Source of the DNA: an uncultured Bacteroidota bacterium
GTDB lineage: Bacteria; Bacteroidota; Bacteroidia; Flavobacteriales; BACL11
Reading direction: 5' to 3'
DNA: 64,000 nt
Assembly: GCA_902514225.1 (NCBI GenBank)
Contig: CABXPN010000001.1
Span: forward strand, 1-64,000
The notes beneath the pieces are model-generated. The model worked only from the letters and a program-made list of their open reading frames with translations. It did not search any database and was not told where the DNA came from. The translations under genes were made by a program, and so were the position numbers. Below, piece after piece: positions 7,724-17,726 of the stretch (position 1 is the stretch's first letter; each line of letters opens with the position of its first letter).

Positions 7724-10700
7724 ATGAAAAAATTAATTGCTTACTTTATAAAGTATCCGATATATGCAAATGCTGTAATTATTATTACTGCAATTGCAGG
7801 TATTTTGAGCTTAATGATGATGCCAAAATCATTTTTTCCTGAGTTACCTCCAAATAAAATATATGTAAATGTATCTTATCCTGGAGCATCTCCACAAGAA
7901 ATTGAAGAAGGAATAACAACCAGAATTGAGGAATCATTAAATGGAATTGAAGGAATTGAGGAGTTAAATTCTGCTTCATCCGAAAATATTTCAAGAGTTA
8001 CTGTTGAAGTATATGAAGGTTTTGATATTGATGAAGTACTTACTGATGTAAAAAATTCAGTTGATGCCATTTATTCTTTTCCGGAAGGAGCCGAAAAACC
8101 AACTGTACAAAAACAAAAAAGTAGAGGTATGGGAGGCATGGGTAATATGGTTGGATATTATGCACTTACCGGCCCTAATGACCTATGGCTTTTAAAAGAA
8201 AAATCAAATAAAATTGAGCAAGACCTTCTGAATGATGATGAAATAAGTCAGATTCAGGTAATTGGTTATGCACCTATTATTATTTCTGTAGAAATTGATG
8301 AAAATCAATTATTAAGAAACCAGATAACATTTGATGTTGTCTCATCAGCAATAAAAAGAAGTAATATTGATATTTCTGGAGGAAGTATTAAAACTCAGAA
8401 AGATGAAATAATTATTAGGTCAAACAATAAAAAAACAACTGCAGAAGGAATTGAAGAAATAGTTGTTTTTTCTGATATCAATGGAGATATTATTAGGTTA
8501 AAAGATATTGCAAAAGTAGAATTAGAGTTTTCTGACATCCCAATGATTTCTTATGTAAATGGAGAAAGATCCATTAGTTTTATCATCAAGAAAACACCTG
8601 AAGAAGATATTAAAAAAATTGCTAATTCTATAGAATCTTATATTGAACAATTTAACAAAGAAAATCCTGAATTTGAAATAGTTACAATTTTTCAATTTGC
8701 AGACATGTTAGATCAAAGAATCGAAACTTTAAGTGAGAATCTAATGATAGGCCTTCTATTAGTATTAATAATTTTAGGATTATTTCTTTCGGTTAGACTA
8801 GCTTCATGGGTAGCTTTTGGAATACCATTTTCATTTATTGGAATGATATCGATTGGACTAATGTACGGTATGACAATCAACATGATTTCATTATTTGGTA
8901 TGATTTTAGTTGTTGGTATTTTAGTAGATGACGGAATTGTAATTGCAGAAAATATTTATAGTCATTTCGAAAGAGGGAAAACTCCTATGAAAGCTGCACT
9001 TGACGGAACAATGGAAGTAGTTACTCCTGTATTAACTTCCGTACTTACAACTGTATTTGCTTTCTCTACTCTACTCTTTGTAGGAGGACAAATGGAAATG
9101 ATGCAAGAAATGGCATTTAGTGTAATTACAGTTCTACTTTTTTCACTAATAGAAGCCTTCTTAATTCTACCTGCACATCTTTCAAATAAAAAAGCACTAC
9201 TAAGGGAAAAATTCTCCAATAATAGATTCTCATTGGCAATAATAGTATCTATCATGTTTGGTTTAGTTATTTACAATCTTTTTGATTTTACAAGAGTCAA
9301 ATTTATATTATCTACTATAATAATATTCTTTCTAATTCTAAAATGGGAAGACATCAAGGATAAGGTAGAACCTATAATTGAATCAACTAAAAATTGGTAT
9401 TCTAATATTAATACAAGATTTGTTAAAAATTATAGAATTCATGTTTGGACCCCTTTAGTATTTATAATCATAGTTTCTATTCTATTACTTAGTGGAACAA
9501 TCAGGTGGACATTCTTTCCTTCCATTCCTTTTAATGAAGTAAAACTAGAGTTTTCCTACAAACCTGGGGAAAGAGAATTCAGAACAGAGAGTTTTTTATG
9601 GTATTGCGATTCTATCATTAATGATTATCATCAGGAACTAATTGAGGAATATAATGATACTTTATTTACGGATATATCACTTACCGTTGGGTTTACAGAA
9701 AATTTGGGAGTTTCAGGGTCTCATGTTGGTTCTCTCAGGTTAGCAATAAAGGAAAGTGATTTAATCTCAACAATTGATATTTCAAATGAAATTCAGAGAA
9801 GAATTAGTCCAGATTCATTAGCGGTTATGGAGAAGATCTCCGTTGGAGGATTTCAACAATTCGGAAAGGCGGTTTCCATATCATTACAATCAGAAAACGA
9901 CCATCAACTAAAAGAAGCATCTATTTGGCTTAAAGAGAGAATCTCTAAGATTCCTATGGTAAAAGAAGTAATGGATAATGGAGGAGTAGGAAATAGAGAA
10001 ATTCACTTATCATTAAAAGAGAAAGCTTATGCTTTAGGACTAAATGAAGTAACTATCTTAAAACAAATCAGACAAGGATTTTTTGGGGAAGAGGTACAAA
10101 GGCTTATTATCGGAAGAGATGAAGTGAAAATATGGCTTAGATATCCTGAAAGAAACAGAAATAGTATTGAGGATTTAAATAAAGTAAAAATTAAAACACA
10201 AAACGGATCCTTAATTCCTTTAGAAGAACTTGCGAATTATGAATATAAAAGAGGTAGAGTAAAGATAAATCATATAAATGGAGCAAAAGAAATAAGAGTT
10301 GATGCAAATTTATATAATGCAGAATTCTCTGGGGATGTAAACGAACAAATTGAAAGAGAATATTTGGGAGTTCTGAAAAATAACTTCCCTGAAGTTAGTT
10401 ATAAAATAATGGGGCAAGCAGAAGAAGCTGCAGATAGCGGTAAAAGACTTGGAATTGCATTTTTAATCAGTATCATATTAATTGTAATAACAATATCTCT
10501 TAATTTTAAATCATTTTATCAGGCAAGACTTATATTGATGGTAGTTCCTGTAGGTGTATTTTCTGCTATTCTGGGGCACGGAATTGTAGGGAAACCTTTT
10601 TCAATTATGAGTGTTTGGGGTGTTGTTGCTCTTATTGGTATTTTAGTAAATGATGCAGTTGTAATGCTAGACAAATACAACAGAAACTTAAAGGAAGGAA

Positions 10701-11032
10701 TGAGCATGGAAGATGCTGTAATTGGAGCAGGAAAAAGTAGATTTAGAGCAATTATACTAACAACAATTACAACATTTGTAGGTTTATTCCCTTTAATTTT
10801 AGAAAGAAGTTTCCAAGCTCAATTCTTAATCCCTATGGCAATTTCAGTAGCATTTGGTGTATTATTCGGAACAATTATACTTTTACTTTATTTCCCTTCT
10901 CTGATAATGTATTTTAATGATATCAGAAGAGCAAGATGGTGGCTTTGGAATGGAGGAAAAACTCCACCTACAAAAATGGAAGTAGAACCTTACACAATAC
11001 TTAAAAACAGAAAATTAGAAATAGAAAACTAA
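7724..11032 (+). CDS. RND-family efflux permease (AcrB/HAE1-like)
   Basis: A 1102-residue inner-membrane proton-driven pump with the duplicated RND layout: TM1, a large periplasmic loop, TM2-6, then TM7, a second loop and TM8-12. The TM4 motif VVGILVDDGIVIAEN contains the paired aspartates D402-D403 that match the AcrB proton relay. The second repeat has the matching GILVNDAVVMLDKYNR. The N-terminus has MPKSFFPELPP and YPGASPQEIEEGI, typical of the HAE-1/CzcA-like group. The hydrophilic insertion after TM6 (about residues 485-560) is longer than in AcrB. The substrate cannot be assigned. Confidence 0.93.
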   Translation: MKKLIAYFIKYPIYANAVIIITAIAGILSLMMMPKSFFPELPPNKIYVNVSYPGASPQEIEEGITTRIEESLNGIEGIEELNSASSENISRVTVEVYEGFDIDEVLTDVKNSVDAIYSFPEGAEKPTVQKQKSRGMGGMGNMVGYYALTGPNDLWLLKEKSNKIEQDLLNDDEISQIQVIGYAPIIISVEIDENQLLRNQITFDVVSSAIKRSNIDISGGSIKTQKDEIIIRSNNKKTTAEGIEEIVVFSDINGDIIRLKDIAKVELEFSDIPMISYVNGERSISFIIKKTPEEDIKKIANSIESYIEQFNKENPEFEIVTIFQFADMLDQRIETLSENLMIGLLLVLIILGLFLSVRLASWVAFGIPFSFIGMISIGLMYGMTINMISLFGMILVVGILVDDGIVIAENIYSHFERGKTPMKAALDGTMEVVTPVLTSVLTTVFAFSTLLFVGGQMEMMQEMAFSVITVLLFSLIEAFLILPAHLSNKKALLREKFSNNRFSLAIIVSIMFGLVIYNLFDFTRVKFILSTIIIFFLILKWEDIKDKVEPIIESTKNWYSNINTRFVKNYRIHVWTPLVFIIIVSILLLSGTIRWTFFPSIPFNEVKLEFSYKPGEREFRTESFLWYCDSIINDYHQELIEEYNDTLFTDISLTVGFTENLGVSGSHVGSLRLAIKESDLISTIDISNEIQRRISPDSLAVMEKISVGGFQQFGKAVSISLQSENDHQLKEASIWLKERISKIPMVKEVMDNGGVGNREIHLSLKEKAYALGLNEVTILKQIRQGFFGEEVQRLIIGRDEVKIWLRYPERNRNSIEDLNKVKIKTQNGSLIPLEELANYEYKRGRVKINHINGAKEIRVDANLYNAEFSGDVNEQIEREYLGVLKNNFPEVSYKIMGQAEEAADSGKRLGIAFLISIILIVITISLNFKSFYQARLILMVVPVGVFSAILGHGIVGKPFSIMSVWGVVALIGILVNDAVVMLDKYNRNLKEGMSMEDAVIGAGKSRFRAIILTTITTFVGLFPLILERSFQAQFLIPMAISVAFGVLFGTIILLLYFPSLIMYFNDIRRARWWLWNGGKTPPTKMEVEPYTILKNRKLEIEN

Positions 11033-12348
11033 TGAAAAAAATATTAATTTACATTTTACTTTTACTACCTACAATTATTTTTTCTCAAGAAAATTTATCG
11101 TTAGAAAATGCAATAAAAATTGGATTAAAACAAAACTTTGACATACAGATAAACAAAAGAAATCTGGAAATCAGCAAACTAAACAACAATCCAGGAAAAG
11201 CAGGAGCTCTACCAAAAATCAACCTCTCTGCAAAAAAAGAAGAAGCGGTTTCTGATCAATCAAACAACCCAACATCATTTATTCAGGAAATACTAAAATC
11301 AGAATCAATTAATGCAACTGCAAACTTAAGTTGGACTTTATTAAACGGTTATGGGATAAAAGCATCCAAAGAAAAATTAAATCAATTAGAATACTTAAGT
11401 AACGGAAACCTAACTCTTACTTTAGAAAATACAACACAAGCTATTATTCTTTCTTACTATAATTGTATTTTACAAAAAGATAGGTTAAATTTATTACAGA
11501 ATGTTGTTAATTTATCCAGAGAAAGATTAATTTATCAGAAAACAAAATATGATATAGGGGTTAGCAGTAAAATAGAATTTCTACAAGTTGAAAACACTTT
11601 ATTAACAGATAGTTCCAACTTACTTACACAAAAATTAAATTATAATAATTCATTAAAAAACCTAAATCTGGTTTTGGGAGTTGAATTAGATTCTGAGTGG
11701 AATTTAACTGATGAAATGAGTACAAAAACACAAATTTTCAATTTAAAAGATTTACAATCGGAAACTTTCAGGAATAATACAAACATAAATAACCAGTGTA
11801 TAAATAATGAAATAATCCGACAAGATATTATCCTAGCAAAATCAGCTTACTACCCTATCGTTTCTTTTAACTCGGGAGCTTCTTATAATGAAAGCACTTA
11901 TGATGTTAGAGATTCAGGATATGAAGGCAGTAATACTGGAGAAACTTTAAATTATTATGCTAATTTATCTATAAATTTTCGACTTTATGATGGAGGGAAC
12001 TATAAAACACTTTTACAAGAATCTGAAATAAGAGACCTTATAAATGATTTAAATATAGAAAAGAAACATAGAGAAATAAAAAATCAGTTGTCAGTAAATT
12101 ATGAGAAATATAATAGTAATATTATTATCTATAATTTAAGAAAAAAGGCATTTGATATTGCACAGATAAATTATCAGTTAGCTAACGATAAAAACAATAG
12201 AGGAAATATAAATTCTTTTGATTTAAGAGATATTGAAATAGCATATTTAAATTCAGGAATTAGTTATTTACAATCTGTTTATAATCTGAATGAAAGCTAT
12301 CTGAATTTAGTGAAAATAACAGGTGGAATTCTTGAAGTCACTGAGTAG
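11032..12348 (+). CDS. TolC-family outer membrane efflux protein
   Basis: Outer-membrane exit duct of the tripartite pump. The 438 residues begin with a signal peptide (MKKILIYILLLLPTIIFSQ), followed by ENLSLENAIKIGLKQNFDIQ, the usual first helix of the OEP fold. Two repeats of long helices flank beta-strand regions (LSWTLLNGYG; LSINFRLYDGGNYK). The ATG shares its first base with the RND stop (TAATG), so the three efflux genes form one coupled operon. The end overlaps the convergent minus-strand gene by 11 bp. Confidence 0.92.
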   Translation: MKKILIYILLLLPTIIFSQENLSLENAIKIGLKQNFDIQINKRNLEISKLNNNPGKAGALPKINLSAKKEEAVSDQSNNPTSFIQEILKSESINATANLSWTLLNGYGIKASKEKLNQLEYLSNGNLTLTLENTTQAIILSYYNCILQKDRLNLLQNVVNLSRERLIYQKTKYDIGVSSKIEFLQVENTLLTDSSNLLTQKLNYNNSLKNLNLVLGVELDSEWNLTDEMSTKTQIFNLKDLQSETFRNNTNINNQCINNEIIRQDIILAKSAYYPIVSFNSGASYNESTYDVRDSGYEGSNTGETLNYYANLSINFRLYDGGNYKTLLQESEIRDLINDLNIEKKHREIKNQLSVNYEKYNSNIIIYNLRKKAFDIAQINYQLANDKNNRGNINSFDLRDIEIAYLNSGISYLQSVYNLNESYLNLVKITGGILEVTE

Positions 12349-13063
12349 ATAGAAAATTTTCATCAAAATCAGTTAGGATAATTCTAATATTTTCATTCTC
12401 TGCTTTTTTGATAATTCTGCTCTTATCACTTTCCTTACTCATTTTATTTACCCAACAATAAAAGTTATAATTTGGGAATTTCTTGGTGTAGAAATGTAGA
12501 GAATTAAAATTACACGAAATTGCATCTGGCTGGTACTTTAGTAAATTCATTCTTACCTGAAATGAAGTAATAAGCGAACCAAAGAAATTATAGTTTGGAA
12601 CCCAATAACTTACTGAAAACCCATTTATTTGAAAATAGTTTAGAAGATCCATGTTTTTTGATTCTACAAATACTCTTTCTTTAAGATTTTTATTTGCACA
12701 AATCTCCTTCAGTTTTTTATAACTCTCCTTAAAATTCTTCTCATTTAAATTCTTAAAATCAATCCAGAAACATTTATCTTTACCAAAATAGTTAAAATAT
12801 TCAGACAAAGTAAATTTACTTTCATCTCCATAGTATTTTACTTCAAAAACATTTATCTCAGAATTATAAAAAACATCAACTTCAAATCCTTTAAACTCAT
12901 TTATTTGCAACGAATCAGAAACAGGATTTAAAAATCTGTGTTTCCATAGTTTTTCATGATTAAAATAAAATGGTTTTGTATAAACGAAAGAAAAAGGAAC
13001 GAAATAGAATATTGCATAAACTACAATAAAAGAAACAACTATTTTCTGAAGAAATTTTATCAT
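12338..13063 (-). CDS. GDPD/PLC-like phosphodiesterase-superfamily protein (tentative)
   Basis: 241 residues with one N-terminal membrane anchor (about 5-25) and a predicted extracytoplasmic domain. An early KHRFLNP, then GFEVDVFYN and FEVKYYGDES, resemble the start of a glycerophosphodiester phosphodiesterase TIM barrel (HR, ExD and HD active-site motifs). WIDFKNL, VFVESKN, WVPNYN and CWVN fall where later barrel strands would be. The 'HD' histidine appears to be replaced (KYYGD), so activity is doubtful. The ATG overlaps the Nudix stop (TAATG), so it is translated after the Nudix gene. The family call is an inference. Confidence 0.5.
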   Translation of the reverse strand: MIKFLQKIVVSFIVVYAIFYFVPFSFVYTKPFYFNHEKLWKHRFLNPVSDSLQINEFKGFEVDVFYNSEINVFEVKYYGDESKFTLSEYFNYFGKDKCFWIDFKNLNEKNFKESYKKLKEICANKNLKERVFVESKNMDLLNYFQINGFSVSYWVPNYNFFGSLITSFQVRMNLLKYQPDAISCNFNSLHFYTKKFPNYNFYCWVNKMSKESDKSRIIKKAENENIRIILTDFDENFLSTQ

Positions 13064-13533
13064 TATAATGAATTAAAGACATCTATAATATTAGGATAAG
13101 AATTATTCAAATTATCCTCAACTTCTTTTTCTGAACACCATTTTACATCCGTAATTCCTTCTTCTGTTTGGGGGGTTAGTTTCTGTTCAGATTTTGTTGT
13201 CATTAAAAACCAATAAGTCTTTTTTAAAATATCTGATCCATTTAGATTATAAGTATGATACGTATCTTTTATTTTGTTTTCAATTATTAAACCTGAAAGC
13301 CCACATTCTTCTTCTACCTCTCTAATTGCGCACTCTTCTACGGACTCTCCTATTTCCAGTTTTCCTTTTGGTAAATCCCACTTTCCATTTCTGAAAATCA
13401 TCAGTATATACCCATCCTTATTAAACACTAAACCACCAGCTGCTTCAACCATAATAAACTTAGAACAAAAATCTTTCCAATTTTCTTCTACAATTTTTAC
13501 CTCATTATTAATGTAAACTTTATATTTTTGCAT
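13063..13533 (-). CDS. Nudix hydrolase
   Basis: A Nudix-domain pyrophosphohydrolase of about 157 residues. The Nudix box is intact: GKLEIGES, then AIREVEEECGL, matching Gx5Ex7REUxEExGU. An upstream AAGGLVFNKDG and the preceding GKWDLPKG are typical of MutT/ADP-ribose-type enzymes; the substrate is unknown. A longer frame starts at 13614 but would run 27 residues into pyrE. I prefer the ATG at 13533 (protein MQKYKVYINNEV), which lies one base from the divergent pyrE start. It is coupled to the downstream GDPD-like gene. Confidence 0.88.
   Translation of the reverse strand: MQKYKVYINNEVKIVEENWKDFCSKFIMVEAAGGLVFNKDGYILMIFRNGKWDLPKGKLEIGESVEECAIREVEEECGLSGLIIENKIKDTYHTYNLNGSDILKKTYWFLMTTKSEQKLTPQTEEGITDVKWCSEKEVEDNLNNSYPNIIDVFNSL
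13523..13530 (+). promoter_or_regulatory. -7 box of pyrE inside the Nudix gene
   Basis: TATTTTTG ends four bases before the pyrE ATG (13535) and lies within the first codons of the divergent Nudix gene. It predicts a leaderless pyrE mRNA. Confidence 0.5.
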
Positions 13534-13534
13534 C

Positions 13535-14176
13535 ATGATATATGATATTGATATTGCTAAACAAGTTGCTAAATCCTTATTGCAAATTAACGCAATTATT
13601 TTACAACCAAACAATCCTTTTAAATGGGCATCCGGATGGAACTCCCCTATCTACTGTGATAATAGAAAAACACTAGCTTATCCAGAAATTAGGAATTTTA
13701 TCAGAAGCTCATTATCTTCCGCTATAAACAATCATTATAAAGGAGCTAATGTAATTGCTGGAGTAGCAACTGCAGGTATTCCTCACGGAGCATTGGTTGC
13801 AGAAGAACTAGATCTTCCTTTTATTTATGTAAGATCGAAAACAAAAGAACACGGAAAACAAAATAAAATTGAAGGTCATTTTGAAAAAGAACAAACTGTA
13901 GTTTTAATAGAAGATTTAATAAGTAGCGGGAAAAGTAGCTTGGAAGCCGTATCAGCATTAAGAGAAGCTGGTATGAATGTAAAAGGAGTAGTATCTATTT
14001 TTACTTATGGATTTGAAAAAGCTAGCCAAAACTTTAGGAATTTAAATTGCGATTTTATATCCTTATGCGATTACGACAACATGTTACCTGAAGCTCTTAA
14101 CACAAAATATATTACAGAAAGAGAATTACCTTTATTAAAAGAATGGAGGAAAGATCCTTCTGTCTGGAAAAAATAA
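13535..14176 (+). CDS. pyrE: Orotate phosphoribosyltransferase
   Basis: Pyrimidine biosynthesis: orotate plus PRPP to OMP. The 213 residues have the N-terminal orotate-site region FKWASGWNSPIYCDNRKTL, GVATAGIPHGALVAEEL, and the PRPP-binding motif VVLIEDLISSGKSSLEA (about residues 127-143). The ATG at 13535 gives the expected N-terminus MIYDIDIAKQVAKSLLQ. It starts head-to-head with the Nudix gene with one base between the two start codons, and is followed after 6 bp by the SRPBCC gene. Confidence 0.96.
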   Translation: MIYDIDIAKQVAKSLLQINAIILQPNNPFKWASGWNSPIYCDNRKTLAYPEIRNFIRSSLSSAINNHYKGANVIAGVATAGIPHGALVAEELDLPFIYVRSKTKEHGKQNKIEGHFEKEQTVVLIEDLISSGKSSLEAVSALREAGMNVKGVVSIFTYGFEKASQNFRNLNCDFISLCDYDNMLPEALNTKYITERELPLLKEWRKDPSVWKK

Positions 14177-14182
14177 AAATTT

Positions 14183-14575
14183 ATGGCAACATTTAGCGGA
14201 CCTGAAGTGGTAGTTTCAAACTTAAGTGCAGAAGAACTTTATAATAAACTATCAGATTTAAATAACTTAAAAGAAATAATGCCTTCTTCAATTGAAAGTT
14301 TTGAATCTGAAAAAGAAAGTTGTAAAATAAAAATGAATGGAATGCCAGAATTAAACCTAATTCTTTCAGAAAAAACACCTTTTTCAAAAATTAGTTTATC
14401 AGCTGAAGACTCCCCTATTTCTTTTTCTTTAAATTGTTTTATTACAGATTGTGGAGAGAAATGCCAAGCAAAACTTGAAGTAAATGCAGAACTAAATATG
14501 ATGATGAAGATGATGGTTGAAAAACCAATTACTAATTTTCTGAATATATTGTCAGAGAAATTAAGTCATATTTAA
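14183..14575 (+). CDS. SRPBCC/START-like small protein
   Basis: 130 residues resembling the SRPBCC (polyketide cyclase/START-like) ligand-binding fold. The N-terminus (FSGPEVVVSNLSAEELYNKL) matches the usual first strand and helix, then a 'DLNNLKEIMPSS' loop, a central antiparallel sheet and a long C-terminal helix (MMKMMVEKPITNFLNILSEK). I recall this gene following pyrE in other flavobacteria; its function is unknown. Its stop overlaps the convergent birA stop by 4 bp. Confidence 0.7.
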   Translation: MATFSGPEVVVSNLSAEELYNKLSDLNNLKEIMPSSIESFESEKESCKIKMNGMPELNLILSEKTPFSKISLSAEDSPISFSLNCFITDCGEKCQAKLEVNAELNMMMKMMVEKPITNFLNILSEKLSHI

Positions 14576-15303
14576 GATAGAAATTTTACTTCTTTCAAAT
14601 CAAAAGATTGAATTACATTTTCTAATTCAATTAATAGTTTACCACCAGAATCTACAGATTTAATTATTCCATTTTGTTTTACATTGTTTATTAAAAAAAC
14701 CGAAACTTTATCTCTCAGATATAATTTAGAAAGATAGTCTTCTTTGTTTCTTTCAGATGAGTTTTGCAACCTATTTTCCATCTTCCGTAAGAATTTTTCC
14801 ATTACACCTTCAATTTTATTTACTTTATTAGTTTCATTAAAAATTGAGGTTGCTTTTCTTTCAAAATCAGGGAATTTTATCTGATTTACATTTAGCCCCG
14901 CTCCTATTATTGAAAAAACAATGTCTTTTCTTTTTATCTTATTTTCAATTAATATACCGCATACTTTTCTTTTTCTTATCAGAATATCATTTGGCCATTT
15001 TATTGATAAATTTGAAATATTAAAATCCTCTAATAAATCAATTAAGGACAAAGAAGTAATAATATTTAGATTAAATATTTCTGATAGGTTAATTGAAGAA
15101 TTTAAAGCTATACTAATTAATAGATTTTTTCCTTTCTCAGAATCCCAAATATTAGGAGGATATCCTCTTCCATTTGTTTGAAAATCTGTCGTAAAAACTA
15201 CAGGCAAATCAACTTTATTATTTTCTACATATTCTTTTGCACATAAATTTGTAGATTCTACATCTTTAAAACGTATTATTTTATTGTCTAATTCTAGCTT
15301 CAT
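14572..15303 (-). CDS. birA: Biotin--[acetyl-CoA-carboxylase] ligase
   Basis: Attaches biotin to the biotin carboxyl carrier protein. The 243 residues are a catalytic domain plus a short C-terminal SH3-like domain, with no N-terminal DNA-binding domain, so this is a non-regulatory (class I) BirA. Motifs: QTNGRGYPPNIWDSEKGKNL (biotinyl-AMP binding loop) and SIKWPNDILIRKRKVCGILI (active-site lysine region), then IGAGLNVNQ. Monocistronic, convergent with the SRPBCC gene and divergent from rsfS. Confidence 0.93.
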   Translation of the reverse strand: MKLELDNKIIRFKDVESTNLCAKEYVENNKVDLPVVFTTDFQTNGRGYPPNIWDSEKGKNLLISIALNSSINLSEIFNLNIITSLSLIDLLEDFNISNLSIKWPNDILIRKRKVCGILIENKIKRKDIVFSIIGAGLNVNQIKFPDFERKATSIFNETNKVNKIEGVMEKFLRKMENRLQNSSERNKEDYLSKLYLRDKVSVFLINNVKQNGIIKSVDSGGKLLIELENVIQSFDLKEVKFLS

Positions 15304-15333
15304 AAATTTATAGCAAATATCGGTACAAATTCT

Positions 15334-15341
15334 TACTTTTG
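15334..15341 (+). promoter_or_regulatory. -7 box of the rsfS-ftsH-cdsA-psd operon
   Basis: TACTTTTG, 23 nt before the rsfS ATG (15365), in the 61-bp gap shared with the divergent birA gene. It would drive the run of five tightly spaced genes up to psd. Confidence 0.5.
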
Positions 15342-15364
15342 CAGTCGCAAATTAAAAAATATAT

Positions 15365-15733
15365 ATGATCAAAAAAAAGATTGATGAATCGAATATTCTT
15401 TTAGAAACAATTATTGATGGAATGAAAGATGTAAAAGGAATTAATATTACAATCCTAGATTTAAGTAAAATTGAAACAGCTGTTTGTAAATATTTTGTAA
15501 TTTGTAGCGGTACTTCTAACACTCATGTTTCTTCTGTAGCTGACAGTGTAAGAAAACATACATCAAAAGAAATTGGTGAAAAACCTTGGAATACAGAAGG
15601 TAAAAATACTTCTGAATGGGTATTATTAGATTATTGTAATATTGTAGTTCATGTTTTTCAGGAACAGACAAGAGAATTTTACAGATTAGAAGATTTATGG
15701 GGTGATGCCGAAATACGAACAATTGAAAATTAA
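15365..15733 (+). CDS. rsfS: Ribosomal silencing factor RsfS
   Basis: RsfS (Iojap/DUF143 family) binds L14 of the large ribosomal subunit and blocks joining with the small subunit in stationary phase. The 122 residues include DLSKIETAVCKYFVICSG, the family's NTP-transferase-like core, then WVLLDYCNIVVHVFQEQTRE and the C-terminal YRLEDLWGDAE. It lies 4 bp upstream of ftsH, a common flavobacterial arrangement. Confidence 0.95.
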   Translation: MIKKKIDESNILLETIIDGMKDVKGINITILDLSKIETAVCKYFVICSGTSNTHVSSVADSVRKHTSKEIGEKPWNTEGKNTSEWVLLDYCNIVVHVFQEQTREFYRLEDLWGDAEIRTIEN

Positions 15734-15737
15734 TTAA

Positions 15738-17726
15738 ATGCAACAAAAAAGAACACCAAACAAAAAATCTCCACAAAATAATCCTCCATTTGGAGGAGGT
15801 TTTAAAATTTATTGGATATACGGACTTATAGCTCTAATTTTTTTAGGATTACAATTTACATCCGTTAATCCTGGAGAAGAAATTGATCAATCTAAATTTC
15901 TGACTAAATTAAGTAATAATGAAATTAAATCAGTAACATTTGTAAGGAATACCGGAATAGCGGAAATTGAAGTTAAAAATAAATCAGAAAGACCTCCCCA
16001 CTATTATTTTAGTTATGGAGATTTACAATATCTAAACACTAAAATGGATGAGATAGAACTAGATACTTCAGACCCTGTAAACAGAAAATACCGTGATGAA
16101 AATCAGATGTTTGGAGAAATTTTAAGTTGGATATTACCATTAATTATTTTTATTGGAATTTGGTTTTTTATTATGAAAAGAATGAGTGGAGGAGCTGGAG
16201 GTGGTGGTAGCCAGATTTTTAATATCGGAAAATCAAAAGCCAAGCTTATTGGAAAAGAGGATGTTTCTGTAACTTTTAATGATGTTGCTGGATTAGAAGG
16301 TGCAAAAGAAGAAATTACTGAAATAGTTGACTTCTTAAAATCCCCAGAAAAATATACAAAACTTGGTGGTAAAATACCTAGAGGAGCAATGTTAATTGGA
16401 CCTCCTGGTACTGGTAAAACATTACTTGCTAAGGCAGTTGCTGGGGAAGCAAAAGTTCCTTTCTTTTCATTATCTGGTTCTGATTTTGTAGAAATGTTTG
16501 TTGGAGTTGGAGCATCAAGAGTTAGAGACCTTTTTAAACAAGCGAAAGAAAAAGCTCCTTCTATAATTTTTATTGATGAAATTGATGCTATTGGTAGAGC
16601 TAGAGGGAAAAATGCAATGACAGGTGGCAATGACGAAAGAGAAAACACTCTGAATCAGTTACTTACTGAAATGGATGGTTTTGGAACAAACACAGGTGTA
16701 ATTGTAATGGCTGCTACAAACAGAGCAGACATACTTGACAAAGCACTAACAAGAGCAGGAAGATTTGACAGACAAATTTTTGTTGATTTACCTGATTTAG
16801 TAGAACGAAAAGAAATTTTTGAGGTTCATTTGAAGCCAATAAAACTTTCTGAAGAAATTGATGTGAACTTTTTAGCAAGACAAACCCCAGGTTTTAGTGG
16901 TGCTGACATTGCAAATGTATGTAATGAATCAGCTCTGATTGCTGCCAGAAAAAGAAAGAAAAAGGTTGAGAAACAAGACTTCCTTGATGCTGTAGATAGA
17001 ATTATTGGTGGAATGGAAAAGAAATCAAAAATTATTTCTCCAGGAGAAAAGAAAACAATAGCATTCCATGAAGCAGGGCATGCTACTGTAAGTTGGATGC
17101 TAGAATACGCATCTCCACTTGTAAAAGTAACAATTGTACCCAGAGGAAAATCTTTAGGAGCTGCTTGGTATTTGCCTGAAGAAAGACAATTAACAACTAC
17201 AGAACAAATGTTAGATGAAATTTGTGCTGCAATGGGTGGTAGAGCTGCTGAAGAATTGTTTTTTGATAAAATCTCAACAGGAGCCTTGTCTGATTTAGAG
17301 AAAGTTACAAAACAAGCTTATGCTATGGTAAGTATTTACGGTTTAAGTTCTGAAGTTGGTAATATCTCTTATTACGATTCTTCAGGTCAGCAATCTGGAT
17401 TTACAAAACCATATTCTGAAGAAAGAGCTCAACTAATAGATAAAGAAGTGAGTAGAATTTTGGAAGAACAATACGCAAGAGCTAAAAAAGTACTTCTAGA
17501 AAACAAAGATAAAGTTGAGAAATTAGGAAGAGCACTTTTAGAAAATGAAGTTATCTTTAAATCTGATTTAGAAACTATTTTCGGGAAAAGAAAATGGAAA
17601 TCCTATGAAGAGGAGAAACTATTAGAAATTGATAAAGAGGAGGAATTGAAAAAGACAAAGAAAACAGTTAAAAAGAAAGTAACAAAAACTAAAAAGAAGG
17701 AAGAAGATGGAGAAGAACTGGTCTAA
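15738..17726 (+). CDS. ftsH: ATP-dependent zinc metalloprotease FtsH
   Basis: Membrane-bound AAA+ protease that degrades misfolded membrane proteins and regulatory substrates. Order over 662 residues: TM1 (about 24-42), a periplasmic domain, TM2 (about 129-147), a glycine-rich linker, an AAA domain with Walker A GPPGTGKT (221-228), Walker B IIFIDEID (276-283) and second region of homology [20 protein letters not shown], and the peptidase domain with zinc motif HEAGH (444-448). The C-terminal 35 residues are a Lys/Glu-rich tail, whose DNA overlaps the start of the DUF2007 gene by 20 bp. Confidence 0.97.
   Translation: MQQKRTPNKKSPQNNPPFGGGFKIYWIYGLIALIFLGLQFTSVNPGEEIDQSKFLTKLSNNEIKSVTFVRNTGIAEIEVKNKSERPPHYYFSYGDLQYLNTKMDEIELDTSDPVNRKYRDENQMFGEILSWILPLIIFIGIWFFIMKRMSGGAGGGGSQIFNIGKSKAKLIGKEDVSVTFNDVAGLEGAKEEITEIVDFLKSPEKYTKLGGKIPRGAMLIGPPGTGKTLLAKAVAGEAKVPFFSLSGSDFVEMFVGVGASRVRDLFKQAKEKAPSIIFIDEIDAIGRARGKNAMTGGNDERENTLNQLLTEMDGFGTNTGVIVMAATNRADILDKALTRAGRFDRQIFVDLPDLVERKEIFEVHLKPIKLSEEIDVNFLARQTPGFSGADIANVCNESALIAARKRKKKVEKQDFLDAVDRIIGGMEKKSKIISPGEKKTIAFHEAGHATVSWMLEYASPLVKVTIVPRGKSLGAAWYLPEERQLTTTEQMLDEICAAMGGRAAEELFFDKISTGALSDLEKVTKQAYAMVSIYGLSSEVGNISYYDSSGQQSGFTKPYSEERAQLIDKEVSRILEEQYARAKKVLLENKDKVEKLGRALLENEVIFKSDLETIFGKRKWKSYEEEKLLEIDKEEELKKTKKTVKKKVTKTKKKEEDGEELV

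Noticed and set aside
13534..13614. N-terminal extension of the Nudix gene to 13614
   Set aside because: It would overlap the first 27 codons of pyrE, and its residues do not look like a Nudix N-terminus; the ATG at 13533 fits the family.
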